NCBI GenBank assembly: GCA_016716405.1
Contig: JADJWK010000003.1
Coordinates: forward strand, 682,001-746,000
From: Candidatus Melainabacteria bacterium
GTDB lineage: Bacteria > Cyanobacteriota > Vampirovibrionia > Obscuribacterales > Obscuribacteraceae
Length of the DNA stretch: 64,000 nucleotides
Direction of reading: 5' to 3'
In this document: piece after piece, positions 26,441-34,173 of the stretch
Position numbering within the stretch: the stretch's first letter is position 1
Layout: every line of letters begins with the position of its first letter
Program-made: the position numbers and the translations under genes
The notes under the pieces: model-generated
Seen by the model: only the letters and a program-made list of their open reading frames with translations
Told to the model about the DNA's origin: nothing
Databases searched by the model: none

Positions 26441-27433
26441 ATGAATTTATTCGGATGGAACAACAAGAACAGCGGAGAAACGGCCGTCAGTGAAATGGAG
26501 ACATTCTCGGAGCCCTTTGTCAGCAAGAATCTCACCATCTTTCTCCTGCGGGGGAAAGACCTCGAAGGAGTGCCCGAGTGCCTCACCCTGGAGGAAGCCC
26601 TGGAGCAAGGCGTGGTGGTAGTGGAGGAGACCGGAGTGGTCAACACCCTGCGGGTCAAGAATACCGGCAAGACGCGGGTATTCATCCAGTCAGGGGACAT
26701 TCTCAGAGGGGGGAAACAGGACCGGGTGATAAGAGAAGATCTCGTTCTCGAGCCCGAATGCGATTTCGTATCGATCCAGGTTTTCTGCGTGGAGAGGGGA
26801 AGATGGCGGAAGCGCGGGCTGGAGGATGACAGCCATTTTTCTCACTCCGGTCATCTGACCACAGGCAAGGACTTGAAAATGGCGTATCGATACGGAGCCG
26901 AGCAACATGCCGTCTGGCAGGAAGTGAGCAACTTTCAAGATAAAGCGGCTCGCAGCGCCGGTGTCGACAATGGAGATGTCACCTCCGATGCCTCGCCCAC
27001 CAGTCTCAATCTCACTCTGGACAACCAGAAGGTAAGCGAAAGCGCCTCCGAGTATCTGGATAGTCTCAAGCATATAACTGCCGGAAAGCAAGACGTGGTG
27101 GGCTTTGCCTTTGCAATCAACGGCAGACTGAGCGAGGTGGAAGTCTATCCCTGCTCGGCGCTCTTTCAGAAGATGTGGCCCAAACTTATCGCCTCGGCTG
27201 CTCATGAGGCATTCTGCGAGAGCTTCACAAAAGCGGACCATGCCACTACCTCGGTGGCAGGTCTGAGGGAGCTCATGCAGGAAGCCGAGAAGGCGCAGGG
27301 GCGAGAAGTGAGGACCTCGGCAAAGAGCTGGACCATCGTACGGGAGACCCCTGATACCGTCCTTTTCGAGTCGCTCTATGGAAAGCCCGAAGAAGGAGAG
27401 CTGTGGATGCACAGGAATTATGTGACCCGCTAG
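26441..27433 (+). CDS. ARPP-1 / DUF6569 family protein
   Basis: The 330-residue protein starts at ATG 26441, with gaggaggg 4 bases upstream; a TTG 24 bases earlier lacks a ribosome site. The first half has the typical order FVSKNLTIFLLRG, LTLEEALEQG, VVVEETGVVNTLRVKN and FIQSGDILRGGKQDRVI. The second half contains VVGFAFAINGRL, EVYPCSALFQKMWPKLI and a short C-terminal helix. This matches the domain called ARPP-1 (ARG and rhodanese-phosphatase associated). Its biochemical role is not known. The Rieske oxygenase gene follows after 81 bp. Confidence 0.75.
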   Translation: MNLFGWNNKNSGETAVSEMETFSEPFVSKNLTIFLLRGKDLEGVPECLTLEEALEQGVVVVEETGVVNTLRVKNTGKTRVFIQSGDILRGGKQDRVIREDLVLEPECDFVSIQVFCVERGRWRKRGLEDDSHFSHSGHLTTGKDLKMAYRYGAEQHAVWQEVSNFQDKAARSAGVDNGDVTSDASPTSLNLTLDNQKVSESASEYLDSLKHITAGKQDVVGFAFAINGRLSEVEVYPCSALFQKMWPKLIASAAHEAFCESFTKADHATTSVAGLRELMQEAEKAQGREVRTSAKSWTIVRETPDTVLFESLYGKPEEGELWMHRNYVTR

Positions 27434-27514
27434 CGAGAGAGCCTGTCAAGACAGGGGACGTGATACCATTTCCCCTGTCTGTTTCACAACGGGTTTCCCC
27501 GGAGCCGGAGTTGC

Positions 27515-28414
27515 ATGCGTCTTCCTGAAGGCTGGTATTTGATCGGCGAGTCCGGAGAAGTGCCGGAGGACAAACCGGTCCTCATGAGAAGATTCGGCCG
27601 GGATCTCTGTCTGTTCAGGAGCCGGGGGAAGCTCTCGATTCTCCATGACCGGTGCCCGCACCGCTCAGCCAGTCTGGCAGGGGGCACTCTCTCCGACGGC
27701 TGCGTAGTGTGCCCTTTCCATGGCTTTCGCTTCGACAGGCAAGGCAGCTGCACTCTGGTGCCCGAGACGAAAAAGGCCGCTCCGAATCTTAAAGCAGAGT
27801 CTGTTGTCTGCCTGGAGAGGCACGGTTTCATATTCGCTTTCCACGGCGAGGAGGTCACCGGCGAGCCGCCCTGGTTCGCTGAGATCGACGGTGGTTTTGC
27901 GCACAGCACCCTGGTTTCGACCTGGCGCACGCACATAACCAGATGTATCGAGAACCAGCTCGACTATGCCCACCTTCCCTTCGTGCACCGCAACACTATA
28001 GGCGGCGGCACCGATCCATCGCGCCCTGTTTTTTTCGAGCTCGAGAGCGATAGTATCAAAATGTTCACCGACGAGAAGAAAAGCTCTTTTTTCCATTTCA
28101 AATTCAACAATGTCTGGCTGCTCAATATCCTGACCGGAAGATTCATGCAGTTCCTGGCTTTCGTGCCGGTGGACGAGGGTGAGACCAGGCTCTATCTCAG
28201 GGCTTATCAGCGCTTCTGCACTCTGCCACTTTTGAAGGACTTTCTGGGAACTCTGATAAACTTCCAGAATCAGTACATCCTCAATCAAGACAAGAAAGTG
28301 GTGATTACTCAACTGCCCGGCTCTGTCATGGACGCCGAGGACGAGCATCTCTACCCCAGCGATCGGGGCATCGCGCATTTTCGCACGCGCTGGCGGGAGC
28401 TTACCGGATCATGA
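27515..28414 (+). CDS. Rieske-type (2Fe-2S) oxygenase
   Basis: The 299-residue protein binds a Rieske cluster at CPHRSASL and CPFHGFRFD (C-x-H and C-x2-H, about residues 47-71). A mononuclear iron site follows in NQLDYAHLPFVH, the Asp/His-x4-His pattern of aromatic-ring-hydroxylating and related oxygenases such as chlorophyllide-a or pheophorbide oxygenases. It is shorter than typical dioxygenase alpha subunits (about 430). A reductase and ferredoxin partner are not adjacent. The stop overlaps the next start by 4 bp (ATGA). Substrate unknown. Confidence 0.88.
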   Translation: MRLPEGWYLIGESGEVPEDKPVLMRRFGRDLCLFRSRGKLSILHDRCPHRSASLAGGTLSDGCVVCPFHGFRFDRQGSCTLVPETKKAAPNLKAESVVCLERHGFIFAFHGEEVTGEPPWFAEIDGGFAHSTLVSTWRTHITRCIENQLDYAHLPFVHRNTIGGGTDPSRPVFFELESDSIKMFTDEKKSSFFHFKFNNVWLLNILTGRFMQFLAFVPVDEGETRLYLRAYQRFCTLPLLKDFLGTLINFQNQYILNQDKKVVITQLPGSVMDAEDEHLYPSDRGIAHFRTRWRELTGS

Positions 28415-29244
28415 GAGGCTGTCTCTCGATTCTGCGATTTCTCTTGCTGGTGCTTCTCATGGGACCCGTATCTTGCTTCGCCGCCGAAACAGGTGATGCC
28501 GATTGCCTGAAAGTCCTTGCCGGAGCAAATTCCGTGCAGACCGAGATTCTCAATCAGGCCACCAGGAGCACCGTATTCGCTGCCTACAAAAGAGCCCTCG
28601 AGCTCCATCTCGATCCGATGGGCAGAGAGCTTGATGATCTCATCAAAAACGGCAGTCCGGCCGGCCGGATCTATGCCTGTTTCATAGCCTGGGAGCTGGA
28701 CAATCCTGCCGGTATCGCCAGATTCGAGAAGCTCCGGAAAGACGGCTCGAAAGTCCTCTACCGGGGCGGCTGCGCCATCGAGGAGACCACGGTCGCCAAA
28801 ATCGCTACCGAGTTTCTCGCCCGGCATCAGTATAAAGATTTTCCCACTTCGAGATTTTGCAAGCTGCCCATGAAAAAAGACCCGGAATTTTTGAGGACCC
28901 TGCGTGAAGCCAGGGTATTGTCCACCGGTATCGCCGGCGAAGGCGGCGAGCAACCGGCAGAGTTCAGTGCTTACCTGGAAGCGGCTGGCAGTGGAGCCGG
29001 CATAAAGGGCTCCCTGGAAGAGATAGTGAAAGGAGGCAGCCCGGCAGGCAAGATCTATGCGGCAGCCCTTGTCTATGCCGTCGACCATGATAGGGGAATG
29101 GCGCTTCTTGCGCAGCTGGAGAAGTGCGGCGAGAGCCTGACATTCCAGAGCGGCTGCAAAGTCAGCCATGATACCGTCGCTAATGCAGCCCGCTCTCTCA
29201 GGACTACCGGCAATTATCTTGGCTTCACCCTCGGCGCCAAATGA
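28411..29244 (+). CDS. Secreted protein with an internal duplication
   Basis: The 277-residue protein has a signal peptide (ILRFLLLVLLMGPVSCFAA). The mature part is two copies of an alpha-helical unit of about 110 residues. GSPAGRIYACFIAWE and GSPAGKIYAAALVYA align, as do GGCAIEETTVAKIA and SGCKVSHDTVANAA. The conserved 'G[SC].' cysteine in each copy may form a disulfide. It is coupled by a 4-bp overlap to the Rieske gene. I do not recognise the family; the repeat looks like a HEAT/TPR-type helical pair. Confidence 0.75.
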   Translation: MRGCLSILRFLLLVLLMGPVSCFAAETGDADCLKVLAGANSVQTEILNQATRSTVFAAYKRALELHLDPMGRELDDLIKNGSPAGRIYACFIAWELDNPAGIARFEKLRKDGSKVLYRGGCAIEETTVAKIATEFLARHQYKDFPTSRFCKLPMKKDPEFLRTLREARVLSTGIAGEGGEQPAEFSAYLEAAGSGAGIKGSLEEIVKGGSPAGKIYAAALVYAVDHDRGMALLAQLEKCGESLTFQSGCKVSHDTVANAARSLRTTGNYLGFTLGAK

Positions 29245-29253
29245 GCTGCCGGC

Positions 29254-30366
29254 TCATTGCTTGAATTTCGCCAGCCACTGCCTGACTTCTTTTTCGTATC
29301 GCCCGGGGCTTTCGTAGCCCATGGGATCTTTTGCCTTCGCGCCGCCGGCCCGGGCAAGACGCTCGAGATAGAGCCGGTAGAATCTGGCGGCTTCGGCCCG
29401 GCGTCCCAGCGCCTCCAGGGTCTTCGCCTTGTAGTAATAGCCGGTCACCCAGGTCCGGTCGTAGAAAAGAGCTACATTGAATCCGCAGAGAGCTCGATCA
29501 TACTGCTTCATCTTCAGACAGGCCAGACCTCGAAAACGTCCGGCAAAGTCAGAAAGCGGCGAGTCGGAGTGAGAGACCACCATGAAATCGGACAGGGCTG
29601 CTCGATATTCACCGGTCTTCATTCTTTGCAGCCCTCTGCTCAGGAGGAGCTCCGGTTGCTGGGACCTTTCCTTCAGACTCCCGGCGAGAACCGAGAGCCT
29701 CCCCCCGGAAGCTTGAACCTCACTGACTGATCGGATGGCGCCGGGCTCGAAGAATGCCGAAGCGTATCCAGGCTCGAGGAGGAAGGCCTTTTCGAAATCC
29801 GCTTCGGCTTTCTTTTTTTTGCCCCAGTCTTCATAGGCCTGGGCTCGGTAGAGATAGAACTTCCAGACAGACGGCTTGAGAGCGATGGCCAGATCGTCAT
29901 CGTGTACCGCCTGGCTGAAATCTCCTCTCACATAGTGACATCGCCCCCGCATCATATAGACCATGTGCGCTCCGCGCTTGAGGCGCGCAGCACTGTCGTA
30001 GGCTTTGATGGCATCATCGATCAGGTCGAGATTGATACAGGCTGCACCAAGGGCGAACTGACCCTGAAAGCTCGGCTGCAGGCTCAGCGACTTCTCGAGA
30101 TCAGCTTTTCCCTCCACAGCCTTTTGAAAGTAGACATAGACGATCCCCCGGCCCCGATAGGCTGAGGCATTTCTGGGGTCAATCCTGATGAGCTGGTTGA
30201 ACTCGTCGAGCGCAGCGTCGAACCGCCCCGACTCGATCAGGCTCCAGGCATGCCGGCTCAGCCTGGAGACTTCCGCGGCTGTCTCTGCCCGGGCGGGCTC
30301 TAGGAAGCTTACAAGTGCAAGGAACCAGAGCAATGTCTGCCATCGGCGACATTGAGAAAGGATCAT
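29254..30366 (-). CDS. Secreted TPR protein
   Basis: The 370-residue protein has an N-terminal signal segment (TLLWFLALVSFLEPARA). It then has about eight TPR units, for example SGRFDAALDEFNQLIRIDP, NASAYRGRGIVYVYF and KQYDRALCGFNVALFYD. The last 35 residues are basic and Gly-rich. TPRs usually mount protein complexes. It is the last gene of a five-gene minus-strand run, and its ATG overlaps the stop of the preceding gene by 4 bp. It converges with the duplicated-domain protein, with a 9-bp gap. Confidence 0.8.
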   Translation of the reverse strand: MILSQCRRWQTLLWFLALVSFLEPARAETAAEVSRLSRHAWSLIESGRFDAALDEFNQLIRIDPRNASAYRGRGIVYVYFQKAVEGKADLEKSLSLQPSFQGQFALGAACINLDLIDDAIKAYDSAARLKRGAHMVYMMRGRCHYVRGDFSQAVHDDDLAIALKPSVWKFYLYRAQAYEDWGKKKKAEADFEKAFLLEPGYASAFFEPGAIRSVSEVQASGGRLSVLAGSLKERSQQPELLLSRGLQRMKTGEYRAALSDFMVVSHSDSPLSDFAGRFRGLACLKMKQYDRALCGFNVALFYDRTWVTGYYYKAKTLEALGRRAEAARFYRLYLERLARAGGAKAKDPMGYESPGRYEKEVRQWLAKFKQ

Positions 30367-31013
30367 TCAACCCCCGCCAGGATCGCACCCAGGTCTTTTT
30401 CCTTGCCTGCCTTTTTCGCTTCAGCCTCGAGTCCGTCGAGCCTGGCGCTGAGGTCGGCGATGGACTGCCGCCAGGACTTGAGCTGGTCGAAGACTCTTTT
30501 GTTCTCGCCGTTCCTCAATCTGGCCTCGAATTGATCGTGGTCGCAGGCGGCGAGCTCAGGATCGGTGTTGCCATTGCTAGTGGTGACTGCCGGCTTGCCC
30601 AGAAACTCGGCTGCCCTGTCTACCTGTCTTTTGAGCATGGCGGCGAGATCACGCCAGCGGCAGGCTTCCTGAGCGGCCCGCCGGCGTCCGACAGGCGAGC
30701 TCACATACTCGTCGAACTTCGAAGCCGGCCAGTCCCTGAGCTTCTCCAGGGACTCGTGAGAAAAGACGAACTGTCTTTCTTCTCCGGTCTCGGGCATAGG
30801 GGTGGCCAGAAGAATGCGCTCCCTGGTCCATTCGAACTTCTCTTCGTCCGGATCGACCTCGTGGCTTACAACCGTATCAGGCGGGCTGGTCACGGTGCCT
30901 TTGCCTGCCTGATTGTCACGGTCCTGCTGATCGCCCCGGGCTCCGAGATAAGATATCCCGGCAGTGATAATCAGGGTCAGTATCAGAGTAGCAGCGAATT
31001 TCTTGGCGTTCAT
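30363..31013 (-). CDS. Membrane-anchored protein of unknown function
   Basis: The 216-residue protein opens with one hydrophobic helix (FAATLILTLIITAGISYLG), probably an anchor, followed by a charged, mostly helical region. Three coiled-coil-like stretches are seen (about 60-110, 115-150 and 175-216). No known motif was recognised. It is coupled by 4 bp to the downstream TPR gene and starts 18 bp after the SUI1/YciH-domain gene, so all belong to one operon. Confidence 0.7.
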   Translation of the reverse strand: MNAKKFAATLILTLIITAGISYLGARGDQQDRDNQAGKGTVTSPPDTVVSHEVDPDEEKFEWTRERILLATPMPETGEERQFVFSHESLEKLRDWPASKFDEYVSSPVGRRRAAQEACRWRDLAAMLKRQVDRAAEFLGKPAVTTSNGNTDPELAACDHDQFEARLRNGENKRVFDQLKSWRQSIADLSARLDGLEAEAKKAGKEKDLGAILAGVE

Positions 31014-31031
31014 GAGCTTGATCCTAGCATT

Positions 31032-31664
31032 TCAACCGCCCGACCGCTTTGCTTTATAACCCTGTCCGGCGAGCACTTCCATGACCCGGTCACGCTTGTC
31101 TCCCTGAATCTCGATACAGCCGTCCTTGACCGTGCCGCCGCTGCCGCAGGCCTGTTTGAGCCTGGTGGCAAGCCGATCGAGCTCCGTGTCATCGAGGAGC
31201 AGACCGCTTATCACCGTGACTTTCTTGCCCCGGCGTCCTTTCGATTCGAGACCGACCCGCACTCTCGATTTACCCGGGTCGAAAGGCGGTGAGGCTGCTG
31301 CCTCTTCCTGACGCGGAGCCCGGGCCCCTCCTTTCATGATCAGGCGCACCAGTAGATTGGCTATATGACCGGCCAGAACGGAGTCGGCATCCGAGCCGCT
31401 CCCCACCGTCCAGGTCTCCACTCCGGTCTCTTTCGAACTTCCGGGAAGCCCCGGGGGAGCAGAACCTTCATGGTGGATCGAGATCAGGATACTGCAACCG
31501 GGACCCGACTCATCACCGGTGATATCGCTGGTGATATCGCCGCCGTCCGAGCTGGACGCGCTATAAGCCAGCTCCATCTTCTCGGCCTCGGCAAGAAAGA
31601 GCTCTCTTGCTCTTCCTGCAAGCTCGCCGCCATCATTTGAAACAAACAGAATAGATTTGCCCAC
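31032..31664 (-). CDS. SUI1/YciH-domain protein with an N-terminal phosphatase-like domain
   Basis: The C-terminal 75 residues are a clear SUI1/eIF1-like (YciH) domain: RVGLESKGRRGKKVTVI, then LKQACGSGGTVKDG, IEIQGDKRDRVMEVL and GYKAKR. YciH proteins act on translation start-site fidelity in some bacteria. Residues 1-115 (SILFVSNDGG, GRARELFLAEAEK) look like a degenerate low-molecular-weight phosphotyrosine phosphatase, with Ser and Asn where the catalytic CxxxxxR should be. That part is a weak call. The GTG at 31664 is chosen because gaggtg stands about 7 bases upstream and an earlier start would lie within the upstream gene. It begins just after the preceding stop. Confidence 0.8.
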   Translation of the reverse strand: MGKSILFVSNDGGELAGRARELFLAEAEKMELAYSASSSDGGDITSDITGDESGPGCSILISIHHEGSAPPGLPGSSKETGVETWTVGSGSDADSVLAGHIANLLVRLIMKGGARAPRQEEAAASPPFDPGKSRVRVGLESKGRRGKKVTVISGLLLDDTELDRLATRLKQACGSGGTVKDGCIEIQGDKRDRVMEVLAGQGYKAKRSGG

Positions 31665-31665
31665 T

Positions 31666-32856
31666 TCAGCACCTCTTCGTAAGAGTAGAAAGAATAAGGC
31701 TGTAGACCCTGACGATGTCCTCGGGCGAATGTCCCGCACCTATATAAAGCCTTTTCCCCTCGCGATCTTCCGCACAGATACCGCTGACCCTGAGGACCTC
31801 CGAGCTGGATTGCCTGGCATTACCGAGACCAGGAGGAGAGGCGGACTCGATCTCCCGGGGATCTATTCTCGAGTCCGAGGGCAGGTCTGATTTCTTATCT
31901 TCAACCAGAAGCGAATCACAGAGCATCCTCGCTCTCGGGTCGACAATCTCGAGATTCGCGAGACTATCCAGAGCGATGGACTTCGAGAAGGGAATGAAAA
32001 AAAACCGATGGGTAACCGTCAGTTTCTCATGATCGATAGCCAGGCTCTCTCTCTCGGTCAGCCAGTATAGACCGGCGACAAGCACTCCGATCATCGCTAT
32101 TCCGGCTGCCTCCGCATACATCTTCAATGACAGGCACGGCAACGCGATTCCAAGGAAAACGAGAAAGATCACCATGTCATCCATCCGCGGCGGCCGGCGC
32201 CCGAACTTGATGGTAAGCTTGCGTAGGTCACGCACGGGAGTGACGGACAGTTGCTTGCCGCTTGAGGGCGGCAGAGCCGCTATGGCAGGTAAAGTCATAT
32301 CCTCGAGACGCCGGCTCAATGGAATCTCGAATTCATCCGGATCTTTCAAGACCGGCGCACCGGATGTGGAGTCGAGTAAAGGCAGACTGACGAACCTGGC
32401 AAGCTCTCTTGCTGTGCTGCGGGCATTGGTGCTGTCGCCGGTCTCGGCGATAACGGTCTCTCGGCCCGTTTTGAGCTTCACTCCGACGCTGTAGACAGTG
32501 GCATAGCTCGCTCTACCTGTCGACTCGAGCCTGGGCGACACGAAAATATGCTTGATACCATCTCTCATGAACGTCTCTTTGAGGTCCGGCATCATGAGAT
32601 TCTCCTCGAAAAGCAAGGAGCCGTCGTGAGAATCGATCACTGTTCTATAGGGAACCTTGCATTTCACGGCTCCGACAAAGAACAAGACCACTCCCAAAAG
32701 AGCTAGACCTCCGCCGGTCTCCATTCCCATATAGAAGCCGATCCAGATCAACAAAAGCCCGAGAATGAACATCAGAAGGTAAGTCACGAAGCTGCCAGCG
32801 CTGCTGCGGCTGATTATCATGATCGAGTCTCTCGGTCTCTCGACGACGAGCTTCAC
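31666..32856 (-). CDS. Two-part membrane protein of unknown function
   Basis: The 396-residue protein has two similar halves. Each has a pair of hydrophobic helices (about 22-66 and 228-268) followed by a beta-rich cytoplasmic region (KVPYRTVIDSHDGSLLFEEN and LTERESLAIDHEKLTVTHRF). This two-helix plus PH-like order resembles bacterial PH-domain membrane proteins, though I cannot name the family. The stop is one base before the start of the SUI1/YciH gene, indicating coupling. A segment of about 50 residues between the halves is Pro/Ser-rich. Confidence 0.72.
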   Translation of the reverse strand: MKLVVERPRDSIMIISRSSAGSFVTYLLMFILGLLLIWIGFYMGMETGGGLALLGVVLFFVGAVKCKVPYRTVIDSHDGSLLFEENLMMPDLKETFMRDGIKHIFVSPRLESTGRASYATVYSVGVKLKTGRETVIAETGDSTNARSTARELARFVSLPLLDSTSGAPVLKDPDEFEIPLSRRLEDMTLPAIAALPPSSGKQLSVTPVRDLRKLTIKFGRRPPRMDDMVIFLVFLGIALPCLSLKMYAEAAGIAMIGVLVAGLYWLTERESLAIDHEKLTVTHRFFFIPFSKSIALDSLANLEIVDPRARMLCDSLLVEDKKSDLPSDSRIDPREIESASPPGLGNARQSSSEVLRVSGICAEDREGKRLYIGAGHSPEDIVRVYSLILSTLTKRC

Positions 32857-32883
32857 AGGTCAGGACCGGGGCGCGACCGATTG

Positions 32884-34149
32884 TCAGTCGTCGTCATCAT
32901 CGTCGTCGTCATCATCATCGTCGTCGTCATCGTCATCACGATCTCTGGTCGAATCGAGTTTCGGATGGCTCTTCCGAATATTCTTACGCCTCTGGTGATC
33001 ATCGTCGTCATCATCATCATCGTCGTCGTCATCGTCATCTTTATCCCGATGCTTTCTCTTCTCCGGCTCGGGAGCGACCCGATTGACCGCAGGCGGCGGC
33101 TCCGCCGGGACTACTCCGGTAAAATCGCGATCCTGCTTGACCGGCCGCTCTTGATCGATCTCCGTCGAGACCGATGCGCCGGGCGCCTCGTTGACGGCAG
33201 GCTGATCCGCGGTCACAGGCATCCCGGTCTCTGCCGGGGTCTCTACTCTTTCCGGTGGCGTCTCGGCCTCGGCCGGACCTGGTGGTGCGCTGCTGGCAAC
33301 ACCCGCCTCGGAGGCTGCCGGAAGCCCGAGATTGACCGCCTGACCCATACTGGCGATAGAGGCGATGATTCCCTGTACCGGCGCGAACACCCTTGGTGGA
33401 AGCTCCCTCTTGACCTCCTTCACCACCCCCATCTTGCCTGCGCTAATAACCGAGGGTCTCTTGCTCTCGCTATTCTCGGGGCCGAATGTGCATCCATAGA
33501 GATTGACCCACATGGCCTTCTCCACCGAATGCATACGCATTCCTTTGACATCCGTGACTTTCACGGTTCCGTCAGGAAGCTGATTGATGGAGAAAGTGAC
33601 CAGTTTCTCGAGACCGAGAGAGTCGACCTTGTCATTGCCTGTGGAGCTCTCGAATCGATTGGGAGACTTGATACTGACATTGTGACCACTGCTGTCTCTG
33701 GTGACCACCACCACTGCCTGGTTGGATTTCAAAGCGCTCGCTGTTCCTGCGCCGAGACTGTCGAGGTCGACAAGCTTGCAAAGCGATGAGAGAGTCGCGT
33801 ACTCAGGCTCCAGATCCGGATTGGAGAGACCGCTCTGTTTGCAGAGAGTAATGGCACGATCGAGAAAAGCCGCGGCTTCGTCGAACTTCTGCTGCTCCCG
33901 GCAGGCTCTGGCGATCCCGACAAGGGAGGACAGATAGCCGGCAGTGCTTGTCTCACCAGCCTTCTCAAGCTCCGAGATAGCCCGGGAGAAGCTGCTCTGG
34001 GCCCGGGAGAATTTGCCTGCCTGAATGGCGCTCTGCCCGTCGCTGACGAACTTGTCGGCTCTGGCGCCGGCACATGCCGGGAGGGCGAGGATCAAGACAA
34101 GAGCAGGGCCGAGAGCAGGGAATAAAATAGAAGTTACTGGTGATTTCAT
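32884..34149 (-). CDS. Secreted TPR protein with poly-aspartate tail
   Basis: The 421-residue protein has a signal peptide (cleavage after ACAGA or ARA). Residues about 35-130 are TPR-like helices (AIQAGKFSRAQSSFSRAI). A beta-rich middle follows (about 140-240), ending in a conserved-looking block with DVKGMRMHSVEKAMWVNLYG. A Pro/Ala/Glu-rich linker leads to two aspartate runs, 14 and 17 residues long, at the C-terminus. The polyacidic tail may bind calcium or other cations at the cell surface. It starts the five-gene operon and is divergent from the DUF6745 gene. Confidence 0.78.
   Translation of the reverse strand: MKSPVTSILFPALGPALVLILALPACAGARADKFVSDGQSAIQAGKFSRAQSSFSRAISELEKAGETSTAGYLSSLVGIARACREQQKFDEAAAFLDRAITLCKQSGLSNPDLEPEYATLSSLCKLVDLDSLGAGTASALKSNQAVVVVTRDSSGHNVSIKSPNRFESSTGNDKVDSLGLEKLVTFSINQLPDGTVKVTDVKGMRMHSVEKAMWVNLYGCTFGPENSESKRPSVISAGKMGVVKEVKRELPPRVFAPVQGIIASIASMGQAVNLGLPAASEAGVASSAPPGPAEAETPPERVETPAETGMPVTADQPAVNEAPGASVSTEIDQERPVKQDRDFTGVVPAEPPPAVNRVAPEPEKRKHRDKDDDDDDDDDDDDDDHQRRKNIRKSHPKLDSTRDRDDDDDDDDDDDDDDDDD
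32887..33039. repeat. GAT/GAC codon repeats encoding two aspartate runs
   Basis: On the minus strand 32887-32937 is 17 consecutive Asp codons and 32998-33039 is 14, mixing GAT and GAC. The mixed codons argue that the length is held by selection on protein as well as by slippage. Such tracts are prone to assembly error in length. Confidence 0.85.
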
Positions 34150-34173
34150 AGACGAGAATTATAAGGTGAAAGC

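Noticed and set aside
32887..33039. Repeat region as a CRISPR or microsatellite artefact
   Set aside because: It is in frame with a secreted protein gene and codes for aspartate only; units are three bases with no spacers.
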